Origin: Mesotaenium endlicherianum
Taxonomy: Eukaryota; Streptophyta; Zygnematophyceae; Zygnematales; Mesotaeniaceae
Reading direction: 5' to 3'
DNA: 64,000 nt
NCBI GenBank assembly: GCA_009602735.1
Contig: WELA01013563.1
Coordinates: forward strand, 1-64,000
The translations under genes and the position numbers were made by a program. The notes under the pieces were generated by a model. That model was not told where the DNA came from. It worked only from the letters and a program-made list of their open reading frames with translations, and did no database searches. Shown one piece after another: positions 26,799 through 35,179 of the stretch (its first letter is position 1; every line of letters begins with the position of its first letter).

Positions 26799-26853
26799 AA
26801 GCCCAGTTTTACGACATAAATTAACGGGAAAGTTAACATCATAAGACAATTGG

Positions 26854-26879
26854 CATGCCAGTTTATGGGGGCTGGCATG
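26854..26879. promoter_or_regulatory. Inverted repeat in the mgtE/DUF6600 divergent region
   Basis: CATGCCAG (26854-26861), 10 nt, CTGGCATG (26872-26879), a perfect 8-bp inverted repeat 56-81 nt upstream of the mgtE start. It could be an operator or an RNA hairpin in the mgtE leader. No similarity to a known Mg2+ riboswitch is seen. Confidence 0.35.
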
Positions 26880-26972
26880 GGCTTTGGGGATTGCTTAACA
26901 ATTGCATAATAAACCTTTCCTGCCGGCTGTTGTCAGTAAAGAAGAGCAAGCACAAATTTTAAATCGTATGTT

Positions 26973-28076
26973 ATGAAAACGATGACCCTGGCAATGATTT
27001 TTGGAATGGCGGCACTCAGTTCTTGCGGACCGTCTATTCAATCTACCGATGTTGATTACCAGGTTTCGGCTTCGGTTGGATATGGCACATTTTACGACGC
27101 CCTCAGTCCTTATGGCCGTTGGTTCGATTACCCCGGCTACGGACGTGTATGGACACCCAGTGTGGAAATAGGGTTCAGTCCCTATGCTACCAATGGCCGC
27201 TGGGTATATAGTGCAGACGGATGGGTGTGGGCTTCGGGCTATAGTTGGGGATGGGCCCCCTTCCACTACGGACGTTGGCTTTATGATGGTCCTTATGGAT
27301 GGATATGGGTTCCGGGCAGCGAATGGGCGCCTGCCTGGGTAACCTGGGGCAGCTGCAATGGTTATTATGGATGGTCTCCAATGATGCCGCATGGCGGGGT
27401 ATCTGTTTCAGCCTACTGGAATTTCGTTCCGTCTCAGCATATCAACCAGGTTAATGTGAATAATTACATCGTTCACAACAATACTACTGTAGTAAATAAC
27501 CTGACCAAAAATGTAACCATCATCAACAATAATAATTATTATGCTGGCGGAGATAACAGGCAGGTATCAGGAAGAGCGGTATATAACCGTGGACCGGAAG
27601 TACATGAAGTAGAGAAAGCAACCGGACAGCGTATTAATCCTATTGTTGTGCAAACAACTGGAAAGCCGGGTCAGCAGCTGAACGACAGACGCCTGGCCAT
27701 TTACAGGCCGGTGATCAGGGAAGATGTTTCCAAGCAGCAGCCGGTAACCAATCAACCTGTACAGAATAAACAGGTAGCGCCGGCTCAGCCACAACAAAAC
27801 AATCCTGTGTCATCAATGCCACAACAGGAGAGAAGAGTAGACCCGGCTCCTCAGCAGGACAGAAGGATATACGATCCCCAGTCCCGGGAACAGGGAAAAA
27901 GATATTATCCGGTACCTCCGGCTTCCCGGCAGCAGGATAACAGAAGATATGCGCCAGCACAGTCTCCTCAACAGGACAGAAGGTATAATAGAATGCCGCA
28001 ACCCGTACCATCGGGTAACGGGCAGGGTCGCGGCAATGAAAACGATACAAGAAAAAGCAGGAAAAAAGAGGACTGA
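26973..28076 (+). CDS. DUF6600-type YxWGW-repeat lipoprotein with a Pro/Gln/Arg-rich tail
   Basis: A 367-residue protein with signal peptide and lipobox LSSCG. The N-terminal half is an aromatic-rich domain with recurring GRW, WGWAPF, YGWIW and GWSP segments (YDALSPYGRWFDYPGYGRVW and following), typical of DUF6600 proteins of Bacteroidota. A linker of N and T follows. The C-terminal third is low-complexity with repeated PQQDRR and RRY motifs and a very basic end (KSRKKED). It is probably a surface or periplasmic protein; function is unknown. Two bases separate its stop from the stop of the convergent DUF2911 gene. Confidence 0.8.
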   Translation: MKTMTLAMIFGMAALSSCGPSIQSTDVDYQVSASVGYGTFYDALSPYGRWFDYPGYGRVWTPSVEIGFSPYATNGRWVYSADGWVWASGYSWGWAPFHYGRWLYDGPYGWIWVPGSEWAPAWVTWGSCNGYYGWSPMMPHGGVSVSAYWNFVPSQHINQVNVNNYIVHNNTTVVNNLTKNVTIINNNNYYAGGDNRQVSGRAVYNRGPEVHEVEKATGQRINPIVVQTTGKPGQQLNDRRLAIYRPVIREDVSKQQPVTNQPVQNKQVAPAQPQQNNPVSSMPQQERRVDPAPQQDRRIYDPQSREQGKRYYPVPPASRQQDNRRYAPAQSPQQDRRYNRMPQPVPSGNGQGRGNENDTRKSRKKED

Positions 28077-28077
28077 T

Positions 28078-29184
28078 TTAGTTATTGATGTCTTTCCCTT
28101 TTTTTAATGATTCTATTCCATTCTCTACCATGCTTTTATTGGCGCCCGGAGGAGCCAGCGGCAATGCTTTGCCGGCATACTCCAGGGCTTTGCTGAAGTC
28201 GCCTGATGCAGAATAGCCACGAACCAATCCCCAGGTGGTCATGAATTGATCGGGATTCTTCTTATAATTCATTTGGAATGCTTCCAGTGCTTCTTTATTT
28301 TTCTTTTGTACCAGTAACTGGCGGGCATATTGATGTACTTGCCCCATATTCCCCATCGGTAATGCTTCTTTCATGATGGCATTGGCCTCGGCATTCCTGT
28401 TCAACTTATCCAGCACGGCGGCTTTGGTTGAAAGTGTGGCAAAATTCCGGTCACCAAGTACCTGCGGGTTGATGGATGTGTCGGCCCATGCCAGCGCCTC
28501 TTCCAGGTTGGTGTTGTGATCAACGCACCATTGAGCGGCCGTTTGCCATGGTTGCCAGATAAAGCCTTTCTCCATACGTAATTCCTTTCTGAATGAAGCG
28601 AGTTGGGTTTTGATCAGGTCTACCTGTACTGTAAAAGGGATGACCAGCTTTTCCCATTTCAGGTTAACGACAGCACTGTTATCTGTTTCGTTGCTGAACT
28701 CATAAGCCAACCATTCTGTCGATTCGTTATTGGCTACAGGCTTCACTTTAACGCGCAAAACATCTTTGGATGGATCGTAATAAAAACTGCCCCATGAACT
28801 GTTATCCTGCGAAAAGATCAATGTACAGGCGTCGGGTGCGTAAGCTACAAAGAACCCGTATTTGCCGGCTGCAAGGGGTTGTCCTTCAATACTAACATCC
28901 GTGCTGAATTCAATGGTGGTAGACTCATTGGCGCCGGCACGCCAGGGAGCTTCTTTGGTATTGCCAAACCCCTGATCAGTAAAACCTGCAGGTACCAGTT
29001 GCCCCCAGATTTTTCCTTCGCGGCCTTTTACATGTGGCCGGTCATAGTGAATGGTAACATCGGTAATGCCGATTCTTTCACCTACCATGGCTTTTTTGTT
29101 TCCACCGTTAGGCGGCATGATAAGTGGTTGGGATTGTGCTACTGAAGCGCTCAATAGTAATATCCCCAAACATAAACATTTCAT
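28078..29184 (-). CDS. DUF2911 protein with C-terminal TPR-like repeats
   Basis: A 368-residue exported protein with an N-terminal signal peptide (MKCLCLGILLLSASVAQSQ). The DUF2911 domain covers about residues 20-190, with IGITDVTIHYDRPHVKGREGKIWGQLVP, APWRAGANESTTIEFS and LAAGKYGFFVA as typical blocks. The C-terminal half has helical tetratricopeptide-like repeats (NLEEALAWADTSI, NAEANAIMKEALPMG, NKEALEAFQMNYKKNP, DFSKALEYAGKALPL). The function is unknown for the whole family. It lies downstream of the GH29 gene on the same strand. An inverted repeat sits over its start region. Confidence 0.85.
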   Translation of the reverse strand: MKCLCLGILLLSASVAQSQPLIMPPNGGNKKAMVGERIGITDVTIHYDRPHVKGREGKIWGQLVPAGFTDQGFGNTKEAPWRAGANESTTIEFSTDVSIEGQPLAAGKYGFFVAYAPDACTLIFSQDNSSWGSFYYDPSKDVLRVKVKPVANNESTEWLAYEFSNETDNSAVVNLKWEKLVIPFTVQVDLIKTQLASFRKELRMEKGFIWQPWQTAAQWCVDHNTNLEEALAWADTSINPQVLGDRNFATLSTKAAVLDKLNRNAEANAIMKEALPMGNMGQVHQYARQLLVQKKNKEALEAFQMNYKKNPDQFMTTWGLVRGYSASGDFSKALEYAGKALPLAPPGANKSMVENGIESLKKGKDINN

Positions 29185-29188
29185 ACAG

Positions 29189-29214
29189 TATAGTTTTAAG
29201 AAGACTAAACTATA
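29189..29214. promoter_or_regulatory. Inverted repeat upstream of the DUF2911 gene
   Basis: TATAGTTT (29189-29196), 10 nt, AAACTATA (29207-29214), a perfect 8-bp inverted repeat starting 5 nt before the start codon on the minus strand. It overlaps a -7-like TAGTTTAG box, so a regulator bound here could block transcription. Confidence 0.35.
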
Positions 29215-29273
29215 TAACCCTTATGCAGGCAGGAATCTAAAAATGACCAATGCTCAATAAACCGTTTGAGTGG

Positions 29274-30701
29274 TTACCGGCTGATGGCATAAGCGGCAAT
29301 ACTCCTTAGTACAGGAGCGGCTTTTGCTTCCTGCACTGTTATCCGGATACGGTCGGTTTCTTTTCCTTCGAATGAGGCAATTTTTTTACGGCCGATGGTG
29401 GTGCCGGTAAACACTTTTTCGTATTGCCCGTTTTGATATAATTCAATGGTAAAAGCCGCTACCCGTTGCCCGTAGCGGATCATTTCTTCCAATACCAGTG
29501 TATTCACCAATGTTTTATTGGGAAGCCTGAATTCCAGTTGCGCATCATCGACCCGATGAGCTATCCAGTAAGTTTGGATATTGTGATCGGTGAGATGTTT
29601 CAATTGCTTTTCATCACCGGCATTGGTGCTAATAGAAGCACCTTCCAGCAGATCGTGTTGAAAAGCCTGATTGCGTAATTGAAGGAATCCCATGAGTGAT
29701 GCAGAATCGGCATCAGCGATCTTTCCGCGTGTATCGGGTGGCACATTCAGCAACAGGTTGCCGCCATTACCAACGGATTTAAGGTAGATGTTGAAAAGTA
29801 TCTGAGGCGATTTTACTTTGCTATCTTCTGAAGCGCGGTAAAACCATCCTGGTCTGATAGAGACATCGGCTTCGGCTGGTATCCAGTTTTTACCGTTTCT
29901 GTTTCCCTGGTTCAGTGTGTCATTGGGTGGAGCGCCGTGACCTCTTTTAAAACCGGCTGTGTCCAGCAGGCTCCAGTTGGTATTGCCAATGATGCCTCTT
30001 TCATTGCCTATCCAGCGTACACTCGGGCCAATATCGCTGAATACAATCAACTGTGGTTGCCATTTAAAAACAGAATCCTGGAATCTTTTGAAATCGTATA
30101 CCTGTTTTTTGCCATTGGGGCCTTCACCATTGGCGCCATCCCACCAGAGTTCAAAGTATTTGCCATAACCAGTGAGCAATTCTTTCATGGTAGAAAGATA
30201 AACATCGTTGTATGCAGCCGTACCATAAGCAGGATGGTTGCGATCCCAGGGGGAGATGTAAACGCCCATTTCAATGCCTTCCTGCTTACAGGCAGCGGCC
30301 AGTTCTTTGATCACATCGCCCTTGCCATTGCGCCATTTACTTTCCCGAACGGTATGTGTGCTGAATTTACTGGGCCATAAACAAAAACCATCGTGGTGTT
30401 TGGCGGTGATGATGATGCCTTTGGCGTCGGCCTTTTTGGCGATCCTTGCCCATTGCACGCAGTCAAGATCGGTGGGGTTGAAAACATTGGGGTCTTCTTT
30501 GCCATCTCCCCATTCTTTATCGGTAAAAGTATTCGGACCGAAATGCATGAACAGGTAAAATTCTTTTTCCTGCCATTTCAATTGTTTTTCTGTGGGGACA
30601 GGTAATACCGGCTGGATATGTTGTGCGTGAAGCTGGGTTGTTTGTAAGGCCAGACCCACTAACAGGCATGCTGCAACGAATGGTTTGATGCGATTGGTCA
30701 T
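29274..30701 (-). CDS. Secreted GH29 alpha-L-fucosidase
   Basis: The start is ATG 30701 (MTNRIKPFVAACLLVGLALQ), giving a signal peptide; 475 residues. The GH29 signature is clear: FYLFMHFGPNTFTDKEWGDG, IITAKHHDGFCLWPS, and GVYISPWDRNHPAYG. A candidate nucleophile aspartate is in FELWWDGANGEG. The C-terminal about 120 residues form a discoidin-like beta domain (VNTLVLEEMIRYGQRVAAFTIEL). Enzymes of this subfamily cut alpha-1,3/4-linked fucose from glycans in the periplasm. A perfect 30-bp palindrome one base upstream of the start suggests specific regulation. No SusC/SusD pair is adjacent. Confidence 0.92.
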   Translation of the reverse strand: MTNRIKPFVAACLLVGLALQTTQLHAQHIQPVLPVPTEKQLKWQEKEFYLFMHFGPNTFTDKEWGDGKEDPNVFNPTDLDCVQWARIAKKADAKGIIITAKHHDGFCLWPSKFSTHTVRESKWRNGKGDVIKELAAACKQEGIEMGVYISPWDRNHPAYGTAAYNDVYLSTMKELLTGYGKYFELWWDGANGEGPNGKKQVYDFKRFQDSVFKWQPQLIVFSDIGPSVRWIGNERGIIGNTNWSLLDTAGFKRGHGAPPNDTLNQGNRNGKNWIPAEADVSIRPGWFYRASEDSKVKSPQILFNIYLKSVGNGGNLLLNVPPDTRGKIADADSASLMGFLQLRNQAFQHDLLEGASISTNAGDEKQLKHLTDHNIQTYWIAHRVDDAQLEFRLPNKTLVNTLVLEEMIRYGQRVAAFTIELYQNGQYEKVFTGTTIGRKKIASFEGKETDRIRITVQEAKAAPVLRSIAAYAISR

Positions 30702-30702
30702 G

Positions 30703-30732
30703 ATTATTGTTTGCAATGGTGCAAACAATAAT
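30703..30732. promoter_or_regulatory. Perfect 13-bp palindrome overlapping the GH29 start region
   Basis: ATTATTGTTTGCA (30703-30715) and TGCAAACAATAAT (30720-30732) are exact inverted copies with a 4-nt centre. It ends one base before the fucosidase ATG on the minus strand, in the 61-bp gap after pdxJ. There is no U tract, so an operator or start-sequestering hairpin is more likely than a terminator. Confidence 0.65.
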
Positions 30733-30789
30733 AACCATTTTTTGATAGTGATTTATAATGCAACAGCAATTATTTTTGGCAAACGATTG

Positions 30790-31509
30790 TCAGGCCAGTT
30801 GCCGTTTGTACAATTGTACCGTATTCTCAAATCCCAGGTAAATGGCATCGCAAACAAGCGCATGGCCGATGCTTACTTCGTCAAGAAAAGGGATATGCTG
30901 TTTGAAGTATTTTAAATTGGTCAGGTCGAGGTCGTGCCCCGCATTCAGACCCAGCTTCAGTTCTTTGGCGCGGTTGGCTGCATGTACATAAGGCGTAACA
31001 GCTTCGAGTGAATTGCCCGAAGCAAAAGCGTTGGCATAACCTTCCGTATACAGTTCTACGCGATCGGTGCCGGTGAGTGCGGCGCCTTCTATCATTTCTA
31101 CTACCGGGTCTACAAAAATGGAAACACGAATGCCGGCCTTTTTGAATACACCAATGATGTCGATGAGATAATCTTTGTGTTTGATGGTGTCCCATCCATG
31201 ATCGCTGGTAAGTTGCCCAAGTGCATCGGGAACCAGCGTTACCTGGTGCGGTTTGGTTTCCAGTACCAGGTCAATAAATTTCTGTTCGGTAGGGTTGCCT
31301 TCGATGTTGAATTCGGTGGTGATGATCTCCCGGATATCACGCACATCCTGGTAACGGATATGACGTTCATCGGGCCGTGGGTGCACGGTAACGCCATCGG
31401 CGCCGAATTGTTGGGCATTGATGGCGGCCCTTAATACATCGGGGTTATTGCCACCGCGGCTATTGCGCAAAGTGGCAAATTTGTTGATGTTCACACTCAG
31501 CTTCGTCAT
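30790..31509 (-). CDS. pdxJ: Pyridoxine 5'-phosphate synthase PdxJ
   Basis: A 239-residue TIM-barrel enzyme of normal length. Characteristic blocks are LSVNINKFATLRNSRGGNNPDV at the N-terminus, GADGVTVHPRPDERHIRYQDV, TLVPDALGQLTSDHGWD, VSIFVDPV, RVELYTEGYA and GLNAGHDLDLTNL, the last holding a conserved histidine. It condenses 1-deoxy-xylulose 5-phosphate with 3-amino-2-oxopropyl phosphate in the DXP-dependent vitamin B6 route. It sits 17 bp downstream of a GLPGLI gene on the same strand, and a full-match -7 box ends 4 nt before its ATG. Confidence 0.95.
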   Translation of the reverse strand: MTKLSVNINKFATLRNSRGGNNPDVLRAAINAQQFGADGVTVHPRPDERHIRYQDVRDIREIITTEFNIEGNPTEQKFIDLVLETKPHQVTLVPDALGQLTSDHGWDTIKHKDYLIDIIGVFKKAGIRVSIFVDPVVEMIEGAALTGTDRVELYTEGYANAFASGNSLEAVTPYVHAANRAKELKLGLNAGHDLDLTNLKYFKQHIPFLDEVSIGHALVCDAIYLGFENTVQLYKRQLA

Positions 31510-31513
31510 ACCA

Positions 31514-31521
31514 CAAAGATA
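31514..31521 (-). promoter_or_regulatory. -7 box of pdxJ
   Basis: On the minus strand TATCTTTG (31521-31514) fully matches TAnnTTTG and ends 4 nt before the pdxJ ATG at 31509, which predicts a leaderless transcript. Confidence 0.45.
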
Positions 31522-31526
31522 CCGAA

Positions 31527-32261
31527 CTAAAGCATGAAATTTAATAGCTCACGCCGCCCCCATTTGCCCCAATCGCCCATGGCTTTCTGCAAAGTGGTCA
31601 GGAAGTTTTTATAATCTGTTTTTTTCAACTTACCAGGTGCAGGCGGTACCAGCTTATCGGCCTTGGGTGTTTCCAGTTCCAGTTTGGTTGCCATAATAGT
31701 AATGTTCAACCTGGGGACGGCAATGCCCAGGATCATGCCGGGAAGATTGGTGAAACAAAGCGGGCCACCACTAACAGGAATCTGATCGGTATAAAATGCG
31801 ACCACATATACAGAATCCATGATAATGCCAGCGGCTTTCCTGCATTCGAACCCCGCAATATCGCGGGTTTCATTGAATATGCGCCAGTTGATCTTGCGGA
31901 TGGAATCGGCGAGCAGGAATTTTTCGTCATATACTTTCTGTTTTTTCTGGAAAGTGCCGTGCTCCAGGTCGCTATAAATGATATCATCAATACCGATAGG
32001 ATCACCCCAAAAAGGAATTTTTACATCCGAGTCTTTTCCTTTCTCATACAATGTTTTTCCATCTTTGAAATAAAGATTAAAATAACTGATCTGGAATTTG
32101 GGCATCTTGTCTTTGAAGTTATCGAGAAAGGTTTCTCCTTCCATTTCTTTATAGATGTTCCATTTCTTTTCAAATTCTATCTTGCCCGATTGGATGAATT
32201 GTGTTTGCGCATGCGCACATGTGGTAGTCAATACAAGTATCAGGAATAATATCTTTTTCAT
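31527..32261 (-). CDS. GLPGLI family exported protein
   Basis: A 244-residue exported protein with signal peptide MKKILFLILVLTTTCAHAQ. The family signature GPLCFTNLPGMILGI is at about residues 165-180. IKINWRI-like and AGFECRKAAG segments are also typical. Function is unknown. Members are restricted to Bacteroidota and are usually encoded next to outer-membrane beta-barrel proteins, as here: the large barrel gene ends 10 bp upstream on the same strand. The two are probably co-transcribed and cooperate at the outer membrane (inference). pdxJ follows after 17 bp. Confidence 0.88.
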   Translation of the reverse strand: MKKILFLILVLTTTCAHAQTQFIQSGKIEFEKKWNIYKEMEGETFLDNFKDKMPKFQISYFNLYFKDGKTLYEKGKDSDVKIPFWGDPIGIDDIIYSDLEHGTFQKKQKVYDEKFLLADSIRKINWRIFNETRDIAGFECRKAAGIIMDSVYVVAFYTDQIPVSGGPLCFTNLPGMILGIAVPRLNITIMATKLELETPKADKLVPPAPGKLKKTDYKNFLTTLQKAMGDWGKWGRRELLNFML

Positions 32262-32271
32262 ATTGCGGTGA

Positions 32272-35043
32272 TTAGTTGTCTGAAGATTTTCTGTTCTTGT
32301 TGAATTTCCATCTCAGCGATAACAAGGCATAACGTTGTACCGTGGTATAGGTGTTTTGCGATATGAAATTGCTGGTAATACTTGGTTGGAATCCGACTCT
32401 CTGGTTGAGGATGTCATTGATGGATGCAATAAGAGAAATGTCTTTTTTCGGTATGATCTTTCTCTCAATGGAAGCGTTCCACACGAACGTATGGATTCCG
32501 TTATCACCAGGAGATAGTTTCTGCCGGTAGGTGGCGTCTATATCGGTAGCGAATATCCAGTTTTTGATCATGAAATAATGGAAGTTTAAACCGAAGTTTT
32601 GGGTCCAATATTTAGTGATGATACTTGTGCTGAAGGATGATGTAGACTGGTTATACCCCGGTCCATAGGAGAGATTCAGATCGAATTTCTTTTCGGAATA
32701 CCGGCCAATATTTATTTCCGGTGAAATAGTGAAATTCCTGGTGGTATTTTCAAGCCCATTGATGAAACTCTTGTACTGGCCACCATTCATACGTGGCGAG
32801 AAATTAATAGAGAGTTTCATGAATTTGATTTCCTTGCCAATATTAATTCCTAAATAATAGTTGTAATTGCCATCTACATTGACCGCCTGGTTGGTCCTTT
32901 TACCTTGCTTATCTACAATACTTTTATTACTGAAAGCATTTTGGTTGATATTAATGCCACCCCAAAGATTGATATTTCGCTTGGAAATGACTTTATAATG
33001 GTACATGTAGAAATTAAAATTGTGATTGAATGCCGGTTTAAGATCGGGGTTGCCAATGGTGATATTCAAAGGATCGATATTATTTAAAATAGGTTGCAGT
33101 TGAGAGAGAGATGGCTGCTGTGTGTTTCCATTGTAACCAAGGTTGAAGACACCTGTTTGGGCAAATCGCCAACTGAAATTAGCAGAAGGAAAATAATTGA
33201 CAAAATTGCGTGCATAAGAAGAATCTTTGTACAGGTTGGTTTGTTTCATTGAAAGCTCCTGCAAACCTAAACCAGCCCGCAATGTGATCTTTTTATAAAT
33301 GTAGTTCCAGCTGATGCCTCCGCGGTGAGAATAGTAATCGTATTTGAAATGGTTACTGTAAAGCAGGTTCAGTGAGTCATATTTACCATTGCCTCTTTCA
33401 TAAGAACGCGCGTCTTGTTCACTGTTACTGCTGTTGAATGTATAATTCAGATTGATAGAAGTCCTTTTAGTTAACGGTTCAACATAAGTCACCATTGCCT
33501 GGGAAGTAGTAATAATACTGGCATTGCGTTTGCGCTGATCGATCAGTTGTGTGGAGTCGACCAGCCCGTTCGTATAATACTGGGTCTTGTTATACAGGTA
33601 TCCATCTGAATTGTCGGTGATCTTGCCCATGCCGGCGCTGATGGTTACGGAACGGGTACCGGCCTTATTCAGTTTACGTTTGAGAAATACATCTGCTTTG
33701 AGGTCGTTTTTATCGCCATTGGAATAGTGGTGACGAAAACTGTTGTTGATAAGGGCCTGATGGCTGTTCAGGTACTCGCTGGAACGGGTGGCATCCTGAT
33801 CGTTTTTACTCCAACTGCCTCTTGCATTGATAGTGAGGGTAGTAGCGGAATCGAGATTCAACTCATTCTTGGTGCTGATGCGATTTCGCATGCGGCTTCC
33901 CCTCATGTGTTCATCCTGGTTATTGTAATACACTGAGTCTGGCAAAATATAGGTAGAGCGTGTATAGCTGTCGCCCGAAAGAAATTGATGGTTATACCCA
34001 TAATTGTTGGCAGTATTGCTTTTCAACTTGCCGAACTTATTGTTGTACATGAAACTCATTTGCTGACTTTCTGGAATACCCTTGGCATTCCAGGTGTTGA
34101 ATTCGTCGCCTTCATTGTTAATCATGATTCCGCCGCCATCCATCATCTGCATATTCAGACTTCCAAAATCCTGTTGTTCTTCCCAGCTCATGTGGTTATT
34201 GCCTGTTCTGTCGGCAGTCAGGTAAGCTCCCATTTTTTTAGTACTGGTAAACCGGTTGGCCGTAATTTTCGATTGGTAATATTGTTTGAAATCACTACCA
34301 GCTTCCGCTTTACCGAAATATCCTTTTTTGGCATCTTCCTTCATCACTAAATTGATGGCTTTCTGCTTCTGTCCGTCATCAATACCTGTGAGGGCCGCCT
34401 GATCGCTCTTCTTATCAAATACCTGCACTTGTGCCACATCCTTTTTATTCAGGTTCTGTGTAGCCATAGTAGGGTCATCACCAAAAAACTCATCCCCATC
34501 CACATATACTTTCTGCACTTTTTGTCCCTGTGCAGTGATCTCACCTTTGCTGTTCACAGAAATGCCCGGTAATATTTTCAACAGGTCTTCCACCGTAGCA
34601 TCGGGCCGCATCTTGAAACTATCAGCCATGTAAATGGTGGTATCCCCTTTGATACGGATAGGAGCAATGGTTTGCCTTACAATTACTTCCTGCAACAGGT
34701 GCGCCTTGGTGTTGAGCGGGATCAACCCGAAATCATAAGGGGTTTGACCATTCAATGATAAAGTGTCGATCATTTCAACATAGCCAGGATAAGTGACCAT
34801 CACTACAAAGAGCCCTGCAGGCATGCCTTTCAACTCAAAATGCCCCTTGTTATCAGCCCGGGCAAATCCCACCAGGGTAGAGTCTTTCGAATGCAGCAAA
34901 CTGATCACCGCGTGTTCCAGGTTTTGCTTGGATACCGTATCGGCAATCCTTCCTTTCACTACAGATTGTTGTGCATAAGAAACAGAAAAAAAACAAGTAA
35001 AAAGTAATAAGGGTAAAAGCGTCAGTTTTTTCATATTTTTCAT
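32272..35043 (-). CDS. TonB-receptor-like outer-membrane beta-barrel protein paired with GLPGLI
   Basis: The start is ATG 35043 (MKNMKKLTLLPLLLFTCFF) or 35034, with a signal peptide; about 923 residues. An N-terminal carboxypeptidase-regulatory-like domain follows (VVKGRIADTVSKQNLEHAVISLL to GLFVVMVTYPGYVEMID). A plug-like region (IRIKGDTTIYMADSFKMRPDATVEDLLKILPGISVNSKGEITAQGQKVQKVYVDGDEFFG split over about 130-190) precedes a long barrel of the type grouped as outer membrane beta-barrel family 3. The barrel ends with LSLRWKFNKNRKSSDN. Its ligand is unknown. It forms a likely operon with the downstream GLPGLI gene. Confidence 0.88.
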   Translation of the reverse strand: MKNMKKLTLLPLLLFTCFFSVSYAQQSVVKGRIADTVSKQNLEHAVISLLHSKDSTLVGFARADNKGHFELKGMPAGLFVVMVTYPGYVEMIDTLSLNGQTPYDFGLIPLNTKAHLLQEVIVRQTIAPIRIKGDTTIYMADSFKMRPDATVEDLLKILPGISVNSKGEITAQGQKVQKVYVDGDEFFGDDPTMATQNLNKKDVAQVQVFDKKSDQAALTGIDDGQKQKAINLVMKEDAKKGYFGKAEAGSDFKQYYQSKITANRFTSTKKMGAYLTADRTGNNHMSWEEQQDFGSLNMQMMDGGGIMINNEGDEFNTWNAKGIPESQQMSFMYNNKFGKLKSNTANNYGYNHQFLSGDSYTRSTYILPDSVYYNNQDEHMRGSRMRNRISTKNELNLDSATTLTINARGSWSKNDQDATRSSEYLNSHQALINNSFRHHYSNGDKNDLKADVFLKRKLNKAGTRSVTISAGMGKITDNSDGYLYNKTQYYTNGLVDSTQLIDQRKRNASIITTSQAMVTYVEPLTKRTSINLNYTFNSSNSEQDARSYERGNGKYDSLNLLYSNHFKYDYYSHRGGISWNYIYKKITLRAGLGLQELSMKQTNLYKDSSYARNFVNYFPSANFSWRFAQTGVFNLGYNGNTQQPSLSQLQPILNNIDPLNITIGNPDLKPAFNHNFNFYMYHYKVISKRNINLWGGININQNAFSNKSIVDKQGKRTNQAVNVDGNYNYYLGINIGKEIKFMKLSINFSPRMNGGQYKSFINGLENTTRNFTISPEINIGRYSEKKFDLNLSYGPGYNQSTSSFSTSIITKYWTQNFGLNFHYFMIKNWIFATDIDATYRQKLSPGDNGIHTFVWNASIERKIIPKKDISLIASINDILNQRVGFQPSITSNFISQNTYTTVQRYALLSLRWKFNKNRKSSDN

Positions 35044-35179
35044 AGCAGATTGTAATGTGAGATGCAACGCAGTGCAAAATCCATAAATATGTTATAAAAC
35101 TAAAAAAATAGTTGTTAATTAATGTTAAAAAATTTCATAATTTAACAATGGTTTGATATACGGTCAAATGAGCTGATGA

